Notes: a model not told the origin generated them from the letters alone. Positions 16,378-25,079 are shown, numbered from the stretch's first letter. The stretch: 64,000 nt of DNA from Rhizobium leguminosarum (GCF_001652265.1 NZ_LWBS01000033.1:1-64000); one strand, 5' to 3'. A program made the numbers and translations.

Positions 16378-17031
16378 TCAGGTGGCAATTCCGTGCTGCT
16401 TCAGCCGGATAATCTTGAAGAAGCCGTTCGGAAAGACCGGCAGGATATCGGCAGGAGCGAAATCACCGCGGCGCTCGGCCCAGGCGACGATGCGGTGAAT
16501 ACGGAAGGCGGAGGACCAGCCGATGTGACGCACCAGCGGCGCCACCGCCGTCTCTATCGCGCCCTGCAGGCCGGCGCCGTCGCCAAGCTTGCTGGCAAGG
16601 ATGATCTCGCCGCCCGGCCTCAGCACTCTCGCGCATTCGTCCAGCGCGCGTTCGGGCTCGGGGATCAGCGTGATGACGAAGGGCAGGCAGACCGCATCGA
16701 AGGACCGGTCGGCAAAGGTGAGCGCATGGGCATCCATCACATCCAGCGCCTGCACATGCTGCAGGTTTTCGCGTCTCGCCTTTTCGCGCGCCCGCGCGAT
16801 CATGTGTTCGGAAACGTCGATGCCGGTTACGCGGCAGCGGTGCGGATAGTGCCCGAGCGTCAGGCCGGTGCCGACGCCGATCTCCAGAATATCGGTGCCG
16901 GCCGCGGCGGCGAGGGCTGCAAGCTTGCGGTGGCCATCGCGCAAGATGCCGCGATAGACCCGGTCATAGACCGGTGCCCAACGCTGATAGATTTTCTGCT
17001 GATCTTCCGCCCTGCTGCGAAGCTCTGACAT
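16378..17031 (-). CDS. SAM-dependent methyltransferase, resembling Rhodobacter-type phospholipid N-methyltransferase
   Basis: The 217-residue product is a class I methyltransferase. SAM motif I is ILEIGVGTGLTL (about residues 48-59), the acidic motif II is VTGIDVSEHMIARA, and motif IV is FDAVCLPFVITLIPEPE. The opening YQRWAPVYDRVYRGILRDGHR and the segment ILASKLGDGAGL resemble the Rhodobacter-type PmtA enzymes that methylate phosphatidylethanolamine toward phosphatidylcholine. That would fit rhizobia, which often have more than one Pmt, but the resemblance is from memory and a UbiE-like or other small-molecule methyltransferase remains possible. No lipid gene is adjacent. Confidence 0.75.
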   Translation of the reverse strand: MSELRSRAEDQQKIYQRWAPVYDRVYRGILRDGHRKLAALAAAAGTDILEIGVGTGLTLGHYPHRCRVTGIDVSEHMIARAREKARRENLQHVQALDVMDAHALTFADRSFDAVCLPFVITLIPEPERALDECARVLRPGGEIILASKLGDGAGLQGAIETAVAPLVRHIGWSSAFRIHRIVAWAERRGDFAPADILPVFPNGFFKIIRLKQHGIAT

Positions 17032-17137
17032 GCCGGCACCTCCCTAAAGCCCAGGCTTTCAACTCCTAAGCGTAGGCTTCGGTTCCCCAGAAATGTGACG
17101 CAAGGCACAAACCAGCACGGCGAGTAACCATAGCGGC

Positions 17138-17464
17138 CTATTTTGCCGGCATGAGACCAAGCGTCTTCGCGTCCAGCTCGCTGCCGATCTCGACGGTTTT
17201 CTTTTGCTTGTCGTAGACGCAGATCTGGGCGATCAGCCCCTTGGCGCCCTTCGGCTTGCCGGTCACCAGGGCAAGCCCGTAATGCGAGCTGCCGAAGGGA
17301 TCAACGGTAGCGCTGGGCTTTTCGATCGTGACCGCTGCCTTCTTGCAGTTGGCCTCGATGTCGGCGGCGAGCTGTTTCCAGGCGTCATCGGAGGAGGCAT
17401 GCGCCGCACCCGCCAGGCAAAGCAGCGCGGCGGCAGTGAGAGGCTGGATTATATTCCTGTTCAT
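17138..17464 (-). CDS. Small secreted protein of unknown function
   Basis: The 108-residue product has a clear signal peptide (MNRNIIQPLTAAALLCLAGAAHA) with cleavage expected before SSDDAW. The mature part of about 85 residues has two cysteines (CKKAA and QICVYD) that could form a disulfide in the periplasm, and it ends in a short Lys-rich stretch. I do not recognise a domain. The gene stands alone between the methyltransferase and sodB, on the opposite strand to sodB. Confidence 0.75.
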   Translation of the reverse strand: MNRNIIQPLTAAALLCLAGAAHASSDDAWKQLAADIEANCKKAAVTIEKPSATVDPFGSSHYGLALVTGKPKGAKGLIAQICVYDKQKKTVEIGSELDAKTLGLMPAK

Positions 17465-17689
17465 ATCGGGTCTCCGTTGATCTCCATAACTGGCAAAGTG
17501 GTTTTCGGGGCGGGTATTCCCATTGATTTGCCCAGGCGATTTCTACGCGCGACTCCAACCCTGCAACTGAGGCAAATTTTCCTCCGGCCGGTCGTTTTTT
17601 GATAATTCGCCGGTTGCCTCTCCCCCTTTCCCCTCCTATGTTCCGCCTCACCTGCCGAGACGCAATCTATTGCCAAGAGGAGATCTGAC

Positions 17690-18292
17690 ATGGCTTTCGA
17701 ATTGCCTGAACTTCCCTATGATTACGAAGCGCTTGCTCCCTTCATGTCGAAGGAAACGCTGGAGTTCCACCACGACAAGCACCACAAGGCCTATGTCGAC
17801 AACGGCAACAAGCTCGCCGCCGAAGCCGGTCTTTCGGACCTCTCGCTCGAAGACGTCGTCAAGAAGTCCTTCGGCACCAATGCCGGCCTCTTCAACAACG
17901 CCGCCCAGCACTACAACCACATCCATTTCTGGAAGTGGATGAAGAAGGGCGGCGGCGGCAACAAGCTGCCGGGCAAGCTCGAAGCGGCCTTTGCCTCCGA
18001 TCTCGGCGGCTACGACAAGTTCAAGGCCGATTTCGCCAATGCCGGCGCCACCCAGTTCGGCTCCGGCTGGGCCTGGGTTTCCGTCAAGAACGGCAAACTC
18101 GAAATCTCCAAGACCCCGAACGGCGAAAACCCGCTCGTTCACGGCGCCACCCCAATCCTCGGCGTCGACGTCTGGGAACACTCCTACTACATCGACTATC
18201 GCAACGCCCGCCCGAAATATCTCGAGGCCTTCGTCGATAGCCTGATCAACTGGGACTACGTCCTGGAACGCTACGAAGAAGCCACGAAGTAA
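17690..18292 (+). CDS. sodB: Superoxide dismutase, Fe/Mn type
   Basis: The 200-residue product is a full-length Fe/Mn superoxide dismutase that converts superoxide to hydrogen peroxide and oxygen. The metal ligands are visible: His27 in LEFHHDKHHKAYVD, the second His in NAAQHYNH, and Asp and His in GVDVWEHSYYIDY. There is no signal peptide, so it acts in the cytoplasm. The start follows AAGAGGAG. The gene is monocistronic and is closed by a strong terminator at 18346-18382. Metal preference cannot be settled from sequence; rhizobial enzymes of this type are often cambialistic or use manganese. Confidence 0.95.
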   Translation: MAFELPELPYDYEALAPFMSKETLEFHHDKHHKAYVDNGNKLAAEAGLSDLSLEDVVKKSFGTNAGLFNNAAQHYNHIHFWKWMKKGGGGNKLPGKLEAAFASDLGGYDKFKADFANAGATQFGSGWAWVSVKNGKLEISKTPNGENPLVHGATPILGVDVWEHSYYIDYRNARPKYLEAFVDSLINWDYVLERYEEATK

Positions 18293-18345
18293 GCGGTACC
18301 AGACTCGCCGCCATGGCGGCGATGTCGTCAGCCTGTTTGAATTTG

Positions 18346-18382
18346 ACACCCGGCGCCCCCAAAGCGCCGGGTGTTTTGTTTT
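18346..18382 (+). terminator. Rho-independent terminator of sodB
   Basis: An 11-bp GC-rich stem, ACACCCGGCGC (18346-18356) with GCGCCGGGTGT (18364-18374), is followed by TTTGTTTT. It stands 54 bases after the sodB stop. Confidence 0.9.
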
Positions 18383-18431
18383 CACGCGAAGCCGTCACAT
18401 GCCTGTCATCGGCCGCTCCTAGTCACGCCCC

Positions 18432-19274
18432 ATGTCTTCAGTTTCTCCCCTGTTCCGCTTCGGCATCATCGCCGACCCGCAATATGCGGCCATCGCGCCG
18501 CACGTGGCGATGGACCGCTATTACGCCAACAGCCTCGCCAAGGTCGCCGCGGCGATCGAGGTCTTCAACGGCTGGGAATTGAGCTTCGTGATGACGCTCG
18601 GCGATGTCATCGACCGCAGCTTTTCAAGTTTCGACGATATCCTGCCGGTCTACGGCAAGCTGAGGCACGAGGCGCTCTTCCTGCTCGGTAATCACGATTT
18701 CTCGGTTTCGGCGGGCCATCTCTCCGAGGTCGCGGCGCGTCTCGGCATGCCGTCGCCCTATTACAGCTTCTTGCGCCACGGCTGGCGCTTTATCGTCCTT
18801 GACGGCAATGAAGTCAGCATCTTCGCGCCGCCCGAAGGCCATCCTCATCGTGCGCTTGCCGCTGAGATGCTGGCGGAGCTGCAGGCCAAGGGTGCCAGGA
18901 ACGCCCATCGCTGGAATGCAGCGCTGAGCGACGAGCAGTTTGCCTGGCTCGGCGATGAAATCGCAAAAGCGGCCGAGGCCGGCGAGAAGGTGATCGTCAT
19001 GAATCACTATCCGGTGCATCCGCCCAGCGAGCACAGCATGTGGGACAGCGAGCGCATCGTCGCGCTGCTCTCCTCTAGCAGCAATGTCGTCGCCTATCTC
19101 AACGGTCACGACCACGTCGGCAACTACGGCTTGGCCGGCGCCTGCCACTTCGTCAATTTCAAGGGCGTGGTCGATACGGAGACGGAAAACGCCTTCGCCA
19201 TCGTCGAGGTCCATGCCTCCAGCATCGAAATCCGCGGCTTCGGCCGCGAGGTGAGCCGCACGCTGTCCATCTAG
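18432..19274 (+). CDS. Calcineurin-like metallophosphoesterase, ADPRibase-Mn type
   Basis: This 280-residue protein has the five metallophosphoesterase motifs. The first is ADPQYA, with the D-x-Q variant of D-x-H that marks the manganese-dependent ADP-ribose/CDP-alcohol diphosphatase group. The others are GDVIDR, GNHDF, MNHYPVH and GHDHVG. Such enzymes hydrolyse ADP-ribose, CDP-choline or related pyrophosphates. It has no signal peptide. Its stop codon overlaps by four bases the convergent stop of an AraC regulator. The biological substrate in bacteria is not established for this group. Confidence 0.85.
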   Translation: MSSVSPLFRFGIIADPQYAAIAPHVAMDRYYANSLAKVAAAIEVFNGWELSFVMTLGDVIDRSFSSFDDILPVYGKLRHEALFLLGNHDFSVSAGHLSEVAARLGMPSPYYSFLRHGWRFIVLDGNEVSIFAPPEGHPHRALAAEMLAELQAKGARNAHRWNAALSDEQFAWLGDEIAKAAEAGEKVIVMNHYPVHPPSEHSMWDSERIVALLSSSSNVVAYLNGHDHVGNYGLAGACHFVNFKGVVDTETENAFAIVEVHASSIEIRGFGREVSRTLSI

Positions 19275-20179
19275 CTGATTGCCGGCTCAGCCGGCATCGC
19301 CTTCATTTCATTGATGTTGCGCTTCGGTGGTGTCCCGAACATGCGGGCATATTCGCGGCTGAACTGGGAGGGGCTCTCGTAACCCACCTGATAGGCCGCG
19401 TTTGCAGCGTTGAACCCATCGCTCACCATCAGCCGCCGGGCCTCGAGTAGCCGCAACTGCTTCTGATACTGCAGCGGCGTCATCGTGGTCAGGATTTTGA
19501 AATGCTGGTGGAAGGAGGAAGGGCTCATCCTGGCTGCCGCCGCAAGCTTTTCCACCCGGACGGCGTCCGCAAAATTACCGCGCAACAGGTAGATGGCCTC
19601 GGCCACGCGGCGCGTATGGCTGTCGGGCAATGCAAGCTTGCAGATCTCATCGCCATTTTTTCCGGAGAGCAACCAGAAACTGATCTCTCGCATGATTGCC
19701 GGATGAAGGATTGGGATCGCTTTGGGCGTCGCGAGCGTCCGGATCAGTCTCAGCATGCAGTCCTGCAACTCGGGGCCGAATTCTTGTACGAAAACACCCG
19801 GCCCGCCGTCGCCTGCCGGCTTCGGCGGTGCATCCATCTCCTCCAGCACCTCGCGCAGGATAGTGACGTTGAGTTCCAGGTTGACGGCGATCATCGGCCG
19901 TTCGGCACTGGCTTTCGTCACCTGTCCGAAGGCCGGCATCTCGACGCTGATGATCAGCGCCTGCATGGCTTCGTAATCGAAAAGGCGGTCTCCGAACATG
20001 AGCTGCTTGGCGCCATCGACGATGATGCAGAGCGCCGGTCGGTAGATCGCCGGCTTCGGCATGGCGAGAGTGCTGGAACGCATCAGGAAAAAACCGTCGA
20101 TAGCGGTGGCAAAGAGCCCGTCACCTCCGCCATGGGCATCCATGTACCCATTGAGCGCCTGCTTCAGATCTGCGGACAT
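19271..20179 (-). CDS. AraC-family transcriptional regulator (AraC_N type)
   Basis: The 302-residue product has the N-terminal domain typical of one AraC subgroup (RPALCIIVDGAKQLMFGDRLFDY...LIISVEMPAFGQV) and two helix-turn-helix units at the C-terminus (VEKLAAAARMSPSSFHQHF and NAANAAYQVGYESPSQFSREY, about residues 215-285). It is divergent from a short-chain dehydrogenase gene 178 bp away. Regulators of this subgroup next to oxidoreductases often control them in response to alcohols or aldehydes, so the dehydrogenase is the likely target. Confidence 0.92.
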   Translation of the reverse strand: MSADLKQALNGYMDAHGGGDGLFATAIDGFFLMRSSTLAMPKPAIYRPALCIIVDGAKQLMFGDRLFDYEAMQALIISVEMPAFGQVTKASAERPMIAVNLELNVTILREVLEEMDAPPKPAGDGGPGVFVQEFGPELQDCMLRLIRTLATPKAIPILHPAIMREISFWLLSGKNGDEICKLALPDSHTRRVAEAIYLLRGNFADAVRVEKLAAAARMSPSSFHQHFKILTTMTPLQYQKQLRLLEARRLMVSDGFNAANAAYQVGYESPSQFSREYARMFGTPPKRNINEMKAMPAEPAIS

Positions 20180-20357
20180 CTTCGCCTCCAGTGAACGCGG
20201 GGTGGGTCTGCCGGGCCGGTGAGGATGATCTTAATCCCTCAGCCCGGCTGGGCAAGGCGTTTGGAGGAATAGGCAAGAAATTGCGGGATTTCGGCATTCA
20301 GGATTCCAGGCCTGTGGCGCATAAAACTGGCCTGTCAAAACATCAGGAGTACCTGAA

Positions 20358-21128
20358 ATGCCTAACCAGAATTCAACCTCGAAAATCGCAATCGTTACCG
20401 GCGGAAGCCGCGGCCTGGGCCGCAATACGGTCGTCAATCTGGCAAGGAGCGGCGTCGATGTGATCTTGACCTACAACTCGAACCGCGACGAGGCGGAGAA
20501 GGTCGTCGCTGAGATCGAGGCACTGGGCCGCAAGGCCGCCGCACTGCAACTCGATGCCGGCAACGTGGCGGCGTTCGATGCCTTTGTCGAAAGTGTACGC
20601 GAGATCCTCAAGGGCTGGGGGCGTGAGCATTTCGACTTTCTCGTCAACAATGCCGGCACCAGCTACCACGCGCCGATTTTGGAGACGACCGAAGCGGAGA
20701 TGGACAAGCTTTACAACCTGCATTTCAAGGGGGTTTTCTTCCTCACGCAGAAGCTCCTGCCGGTGATCGAGGACGGCGGCCGCATTGTCAACCTCTCCAG
20801 CGGTCTCGCCCGCATGGCCATGGTCGGCGCCTCGGCCTATGGCTCGATAAAGGGTGCAGTCGAGGTGCTGACGCGCTACATGGCCAAGGAGCTTGGCCCC
20901 CGCGGCATTGCCGTCAATACCGTTGCCCCGGGCGCCATCGAAACCGATTTCAGCGGCGGGATGGTGCGGGACAATCCGGAGATTAACCGTGCGGTCGCCT
21001 CCATGACCGCACTGGGCCGCGCCGGTGTGCCCGACGATATAGGGCCGATGATCGCTTCCCTCCTGAGCGATGCCAACCGTTGGGTCAACGCCCAGCGCAT
21101 CGAGGTTTCGGGCGGCATGTCGCTCTGA
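20358..21128 (+). CDS. Short-chain dehydrogenase/reductase
   Basis: The 256-residue product is a classical SDR. The cofactor motif is VTGGSRGLGRN (residues about 12-22), the structural motif is NNAG (about 96-99), the catalytic Ser is in VNLSSGLARM, and Tyr and Lys are in SAYGSIKGAV (YxxxK). It lacks an acidic residue at the end of strand 2 (VILTYNSNRDEA), so NADP(H) is favoured. It would reduce or oxidise a carbonyl or alcohol. The start follows CAGGAGTACCTGAA. It is divergent from an AraC regulator, which is probably its activator. Confidence 0.92.
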   Translation: MPNQNSTSKIAIVTGGSRGLGRNTVVNLARSGVDVILTYNSNRDEAEKVVAEIEALGRKAAALQLDAGNVAAFDAFVESVREILKGWGREHFDFLVNNAGTSYHAPILETTEAEMDKLYNLHFKGVFFLTQKLLPVIEDGGRIVNLSSGLARMAMVGASAYGSIKGAVEVLTRYMAKELGPRGIAVNTVAPGAIETDFSGGMVRDNPEINRAVASMTALGRAGVPDDIGPMIASLLSDANRWVNAQRIEVSGGMSL

Positions 21129-21150
21129 ATAATCGCGATTGGGCGAATAG

Positions 21151-21843
21151 CTAGACGGCGATCGGTTTCTCCGTCCACCCACTGGTCCACAGTTCCCGCA
21201 GCCGGTCGCCGTCGCCCTTGAAGAAATCCTCAGCTGTCGCGCAGCGCTCCACCCGGTCGCTGCGGAAACTGCGGATCGCCTGGCGCAACTCGCACCAGGC
21301 GACGATATTGGCGGTCTGCGAATAATAGATCAGCGCGACCGGCCGGATCGTCCGCTCGCTGGCGCGGCCGAGTTCGTCGCGGTAGCCGAGCATCAGCTTG
21401 CGTTCGTCGCGGATCGCGCGGCGCACGATCGCAAGGTCGAAGCCCGCCGGCTGCGCAATCGAGCCCCAGGCATAAAGCGCCTTGTTGTCCATCGCCTGAC
21501 GCAGCGGCGCCGGCACGGCGCCTGATATCTTCCGGTTGACCCGGCGCGCGGCCTGTTTCAGCTCCTCGTCCGCCGTCCGTTCGAGCAGCGCCAGCGATAG
21601 CACGATCGCCTCCATCTCCTCGATCGAGAACATCAGCGGCGGCAGGTCGAAGCCCGGCCGCATGATGTAGCCGATGCCGCGCCCACCCTCGATCGGCACC
21701 CGCATCGCCTGAAGCGCTGCGATGTCGCGATAGATCGACCGCACGGTCACTTCGAGCGTCTCGGCCATAACAGCCGCCGTCATCGGCTTTCTTGCCAGCC
21801 TGAGGATCTGAATGATCTCGAAAAGCCTGGAGGCCTTGCGCAT
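21151..21843 (-). CDS. YafY-like HTH/WYL-domain transcriptional regulator
   Basis: From the ATG at 21843, just after GGGAGAGGTAAA, the product has 230 residues. It has a DeoR/YafY-type winged helix at the N-terminus (RLFEIIQILRLARKPMTAAVMAETLEVTVRSIYRDIAAL) and a WYL ligand domain (about 125-215), where IRPVALIYYSQTANIVAWCELR matches the core. It is divergent from a LysE-family exporter 129 bp away and probably regulates it or itself. The frame opens 12 codons further upstream without a ribosome site. Confidence 0.9.
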   Translation of the reverse strand: MRKASRLFEIIQILRLARKPMTAAVMAETLEVTVRSIYRDIAALQAMRVPIEGGRGIGYIMRPGFDLPPLMFSIEEMEAIVLSLALLERTADEELKQAARRVNRKISGAVPAPLRQAMDNKALYAWGSIAQPAGFDLAIVRRAIRDERKLMLGYRDELGRASERTIRPVALIYYSQTANIVAWCELRQAIRSFRSDRVERCATAEDFFKGDGDRLRELWTSGWTEKPIAV

Positions 21844-21972
21844 TTTACCTCTCCCATCCCAACGCTCCTGACAATACACTGTCAGTTGGGTTTGCGTATA
21901 GAGCCGCCTATCGGATTGAAATCAATCAGGGTCTTCTGAAAACGGCCTGCAGAACCCAAGGCGGTAACTGAC

Positions 21973-22608
21973 ATGAACTACCATGAAAACCTCTGGCTCT
22001 TCTTCACCCTTCTCTTCGGCATCATCATCGTGCCGGGTATGGACATGCTCTTCGTGCTCGCCAATTCGCTGACCGGTGGCGTCAAGCGCGGGCTGGCGGC
22101 GACCGGCGGCATCATGGCCGGCGGCGCCGTGCATTCGGCCTATGGCGCGGCCGGCGTCGGCGTGCTCGTCACCATGCTGCCGCAGCTTTTCAACGTGCTG
22201 CTCTTTGCCGGCGTTGCCTACATGATCTGGATCGGCATCTCGCTGATCCGCAGTTCGATCACCGTCGACGCGGTCGGGCCGGGAACGGCGCGCTCCGGCT
22301 GGCGCGCTTTTCGCCAGGGCGCTGTCACCTGTCTGGTCAATCCCAAGGCCTATATCTTCATGTTCGCCGTCTATCCGCAGTTCCTCAGGCCGGAATATGG
22401 CCCGATCTGGATGCAGGGGCTGATCATGGGCGCCATGACCGTCGTCACTCAGTTCGCCATCTATGGCACGCTGGCGATGACGGCCGGCCGCAGCCGTGAC
22501 CTGCTCATCGCAAACCCTGACGTCACCGCCTTTGTCGGCCGCTTCGCCGGACTGCTGCTGGTTGCGGTCTCCGCCTTCAGCCTCTGGCAGGGGTGGAAAT
22601 GCGCCTGA
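21973..22608 (+). CDS. LysE/RhtB-family exporter
   Basis: The 211-residue product has five to six membrane segments and the N-terminal family signature around IIVPGMDMLFVLANSLTGG and GVKRGLAATGGIMAGGAVH. LysE/RhtB proteins export amino acids such as lysine, homoserine or threonine, or related metabolites. It is divergent from the WYL regulator. The next gene, for cytochrome c', lies 131 bp downstream and is probably separate. The exact cargo cannot be told. Confidence 0.9.
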   Translation: MNYHENLWLFFTLLFGIIIVPGMDMLFVLANSLTGGVKRGLAATGGIMAGGAVHSAYGAAGVGVLVTMLPQLFNVLLFAGVAYMIWIGISLIRSSITVDAVGPGTARSGWRAFRQGAVTCLVNPKAYIFMFAVYPQFLRPEYGPIWMQGLIMGAMTVVTQFAIYGTLAMTAGRSRDLLIANPDVTAFVGRFAGLLLVAVSAFSLWQGWKCA

Positions 22609-22739
22609 ACCTCCACGGCCTATCACATTGTTTTTATGATGATCCGGCAAAACGTGACTGCCCAGACGCATGGATTTTGTCATGCTCCCGGTGCAGATTG
22701 GCCATCGGCCATCTTGGCCGAGGAAAAATGGAGAGGAAT

Positions 22740-23180
22740 ATGAATTGGAAAGCAATAGCTGCGGCTGTAGCGATGGCCGGCATGGCCTTCGGTTCGGTGA
22801 CCGCCGCCGACGGCACCCATGATTCGCGCATTGCCTTGATGAAGCAGATCGGCGGTTCGGCTGGCGCGCTGGCGGCCATCGCCAAGGGCACGAAGCCTTA
22901 CGACGCCGAGGCGGTGAAGGCGGCGCTGACGACGATTGCCGCAACGGCCAAGGTTTTCCCCGATCAGTTCAAGCCGGGCACTGACACCAGCGACAAAGAG
23001 GCGAGCCCAAAAATCTGGGAAAACATGGATGACTTCAAGGCGCGCGCCGCCAAGCTCTCCACTGACGCCGAAACTGCGCTCGCCCAGCTTCCGGCCGATC
23101 CTGCCGCCGTCGGCGCCACGATAAACACGCTTGGCGCCAATTGCGCCGGCTGTCACAAGGCCTATCGTATCAAGGAGTGA
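22740..23180 (+). CDS. Cytochrome c' family protein
   Basis: From ATG 22740 (site GGAGAGGA) the product has 146 residues with a signal peptide MNWKAIAAAVAMAGMAFGSVTAA. The mature protein is a four-helix bundle with a C-terminal haem site CAGCHKAYR, the arrangement of cytochrome c'. Such periplasmic haem proteins bind NO and other gases and protect against nitrosative stress, or shuttle electrons. The frame extends 49 codons upstream but without a start signal. A diheme cytochrome c gene follows after repeat elements, so the two may work together. Confidence 0.88.
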   Translation: MNWKAIAAAVAMAGMAFGSVTAADGTHDSRIALMKQIGGSAGALAAIAKGTKPYDAEAVKAALTTIAATAKVFPDQFKPGTDTSDKEASPKIWENMDDFKARAAKLSTDAETALAQLPADPAAVGATINTLGANCAGCHKAYRIKE

Positions 23181-23190
23181 TAGGCCGACT

Positions 23191-23290
23191 GAGCAATTCC
23201 AGCAAAAGTGTGCGGCGGTTTTGCGTCCGGAATTGCTCAACAAATGATAGCAATTCCAGCAAAGGTGCGCGGCTTGCTTCCGCGTGACGC
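23191..23290. repeat. GAGCAATTCC palindromic repeat, one full and one partial copy
   Basis: Bases 23191-23240 begin GAGCAATTCCAGC and end CCGGAATTGCTC, an imperfect palindrome with GTTTTGCG inside. A second, diverged copy begins at about 23249. Related elements occur at 24313, 26113, 56701, 57671, 57773 and 61370. The long open frame that runs through this block is therefore not coding here. Confidence 0.8.
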
Positions 23291-23399
23291 GGGGGAAATG
23301 GAACGCTCGGGATCCGCGATCCGTGCCCGGCTTGCCGCCGGCGCGGATCGCTTTATGTGGGACCGACGGCGGCAACATTGGCAAGAGGGGAGGCGGCGC

Positions 23400-24314
23400 A
23401 TGGTCCGCAGGTTCATCCGGTTACTGCTCTGTCTGATCGGCGTCGCCGTCCTCGGCGGGGGCGCCTTCTATCTCGTCACCGCACCCGATCCGCTGCCGGA
23501 GAGCCATTGGGCGGGTCTCGGCGCGCCCGACCCGGCAAACGGCCAGATGGTCTTCTGGGCGGGCGGCTGCGTCAGTTGTCATGCAGCACCCGGTTCCGAA
23601 GGCGATGCAAAGCTGACACTTTCAGGCGGCCTGGCACTGAAGAGCCCCTTTGGGACCTTCCACGTGCCGAACATCTCACCCGACGAAAAGGCCGGCATCG
23701 GCAGCTGGACGCTTGCTGAGTTCGGCAACGCGATGAAACGCGGCGTTGGCCCGGGTGGTGAGCATCTCTACCCGTCCTTTCCCTATGGGTCTTATTCCCG
23801 CATGAGCGACAAGGACATCAACGATCTCTTCGCCTTCTTGAAAACCCTGCCGAAAAGCACAAACGTTGCGCCGCCGCATGAACTGCCGTTCCCCTTCAAC
23901 ATCCGGCTTGCGCTCGGCGGCTGGAAATTCCTTTATTTCAGCGACCAGCCGCGCGTCGCTCTGGCAAAGAGCGACGACAAGATCAAGCGCGGGCAGTATC
24001 TCGTCGAAGGGCCCGGCCATTGCGGCGAATGCCATACGCCGCGTGATGCGCTCGGCGGCTTCAAGGCCGATATGTGGCTTGCCGGCGCGCCCAATCCGGA
24101 AGGCAAGGGCCGCATACCCGATATCACCCCGGCCTCCAAGAGTATCGGCTCCTGGAGCGAGGCCGATATCGCCAGCTACCTCGAAACCGGCTTCACCCCC
24201 GATTTCGATTCCGTCGGCGGCTCGATGGTCGATGTGCAACGGAACATCGCCCGCCTGCCTGCCTCCGACCGCGAGGCGATCGCCGCCTATCTGAAGGCCG
24301 TGCCAGGGCGCTAA
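23400..24314 (+). CDS. Membrane-anchored diheme cytochrome c
   Basis: From ATG 23400 (site AGAGGGGAGG) the product has 304 residues: a membrane anchor (RFIRLLLCLIGVAVLGGGAFY), then two cytochrome c domains with haem sites CVSCH (about residue 60) and CGECH (about residue 205). Methionine ligands are plausible in each domain. Such proteins resemble the cytochrome subunit of membrane alcohol, aldehyde or gluconate dehydrogenases and pass electrons to the terminal oxidase. No dehydrogenase is adjacent, but the cytochrome c' gene lies upstream on the same strand. A start at 23208 would translate repeat DNA and is rejected. Confidence 0.88.
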   Translation: MVRRFIRLLLCLIGVAVLGGGAFYLVTAPDPLPESHWAGLGAPDPANGQMVFWAGGCVSCHAAPGSEGDAKLTLSGGLALKSPFGTFHVPNISPDEKAGIGSWTLAEFGNAMKRGVGPGGEHLYPSFPYGSYSRMSDKDINDLFAFLKTLPKSTNVAPPHELPFPFNIRLALGGWKFLYFSDQPRVALAKSDDKIKRGQYLVEGPGHCGECHTPRDALGGFKADMWLAGAPNPEGKGRIPDITPASKSIGSWSEADIASYLETGFTPDFDSVGGSMVDVQRNIARLPASDREAIAAYLKAVPGR

Positions 24315-24362
24315 AGCATGTCGCGCAAAAGTGTGCAGCGGCTTTGCGGCCGCTGCATTCGG
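24313..24362. repeat. GAGCAATTCC-family repeat, diverged copy
   Basis: TAAAGCATGTCGCGCAAAAG, then TGTGCAGCGGCTTTGCGGCCG, follows the same plan as the copies at 23191 and 61370, with changes at the 5' end. It starts at the stop codon of the diheme cytochrome gene and separates it from the convergent glutathione transferase. Confidence 0.6.
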
Positions 24363-24379
24363 AAAGTCGATCTCCCTGT

Positions 24380-25009
24380 TTATAGGGAAGTGGGACCCGG
24401 CATGAGATCGTAGGGGTGGCGCCAGCCGGGCATGCTTCTGATCCGATCTTTCCAAGCTGCGATTGCCGGAAAGGCGCTGTGATCGATCCCGGTTTCCTCC
24501 GGCATGAAGACGTAGCCCGCCAGAGAGAGGTCTGCGATTGTCAGCCGGTCGCCGACCATGAAGGCCCGGTGCGCCAGATGTTCGTCAACAATGGCATAGG
24601 CAGCTTTGGCCCTCAGCCTCAAAAACTCGGCGACGGGCGTCTCGCCGCTCTTCTGGAGGCCATACATGAACCGCAGTGTCGCGTAATAGCTGGTGAATTT
24701 ATGATTGTCGAAAAGGATCCAACGCATGACGTCGCGCCGTTCTTCGGCCGTCTGCGCCCCGAAATGGCCTGTCACCTCGGACAAGTAGTCCAGGATAATC
24801 CCCGATTGGCTGATCTTGGTTTGCCCATGTTCGAGCACAGGCGCCTCGCCCTGTTCGTTGATGGTCTTTCGCCATTCTTCAGTTCGTGTTTCGCCGCCCA
24901 GATAATCAACGAAAATGCTTTCCCACGTGATGCCGGCAAGCGCAAAGAAGAGTGCGACCTTGTAACAGTTCCCGGAGAGAGCGAAGCAATGAAGTTTGAA
25001 ATCAGGCAT
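24380..25009 (-). CDS. Glutathione S-transferase family protein
   Basis: The product from ATG 25009 (site TTAGGAGC) has 209 residues. The thioredoxin-like N-domain begins MPDFKLHCFALSGNCYKVAL and carries the cis-proline and GSH-binding segment EAPVLEHGQTKISQSGIILDYL. The helical C-domain has the LTIADLSLAGYVF motif. The active residue is probably Ser12 or Cys15 in SGNCYK. It would conjugate or reduce electrophilic compounds in the cytoplasm. It is unlike the beta-class GST at 12140 and seems to come from another branch. It stands alone between repeats. Confidence 0.87.
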   Translation of the reverse strand: MPDFKLHCFALSGNCYKVALFFALAGITWESIFVDYLGGETRTEEWRKTINEQGEAPVLEHGQTKISQSGIILDYLSEVTGHFGAQTAEERRDVMRWILFDNHKFTSYYATLRFMYGLQKSGETPVAEFLRLRAKAAYAIVDEHLAHRAFMVGDRLTIADLSLAGYVFMPEETGIDHSAFPAIAAWKDRIRSMPGWRHPYDLMPGPTSL

Positions 25010-25035
25010 GAAAGCTCCTAACAAAAATAAAGACT

Positions 25036-25079
25036 TAAAGCGCCGATCAAGCGAATCTGAAAGATCGCGAAGCGCTTTA
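25036..25079. repeat. Palindromic intergenic repeat, copy 2 of 2
   Basis: This matches the element at 155-196: TAAAGCGCC, then GCGAATCTGAAAGATCGCG, then AGCGCTTTA. It lies between two minus-strand genes and overlaps the stop of the acetyltransferase gene. Confidence 0.75.

Noticed and set aside
23208..23399. N-terminal extension of the diheme cytochrome
   Set aside because: These 64 codons run through repeat DNA, and a signal-anchor with a strong ribosome site begins at 23400.
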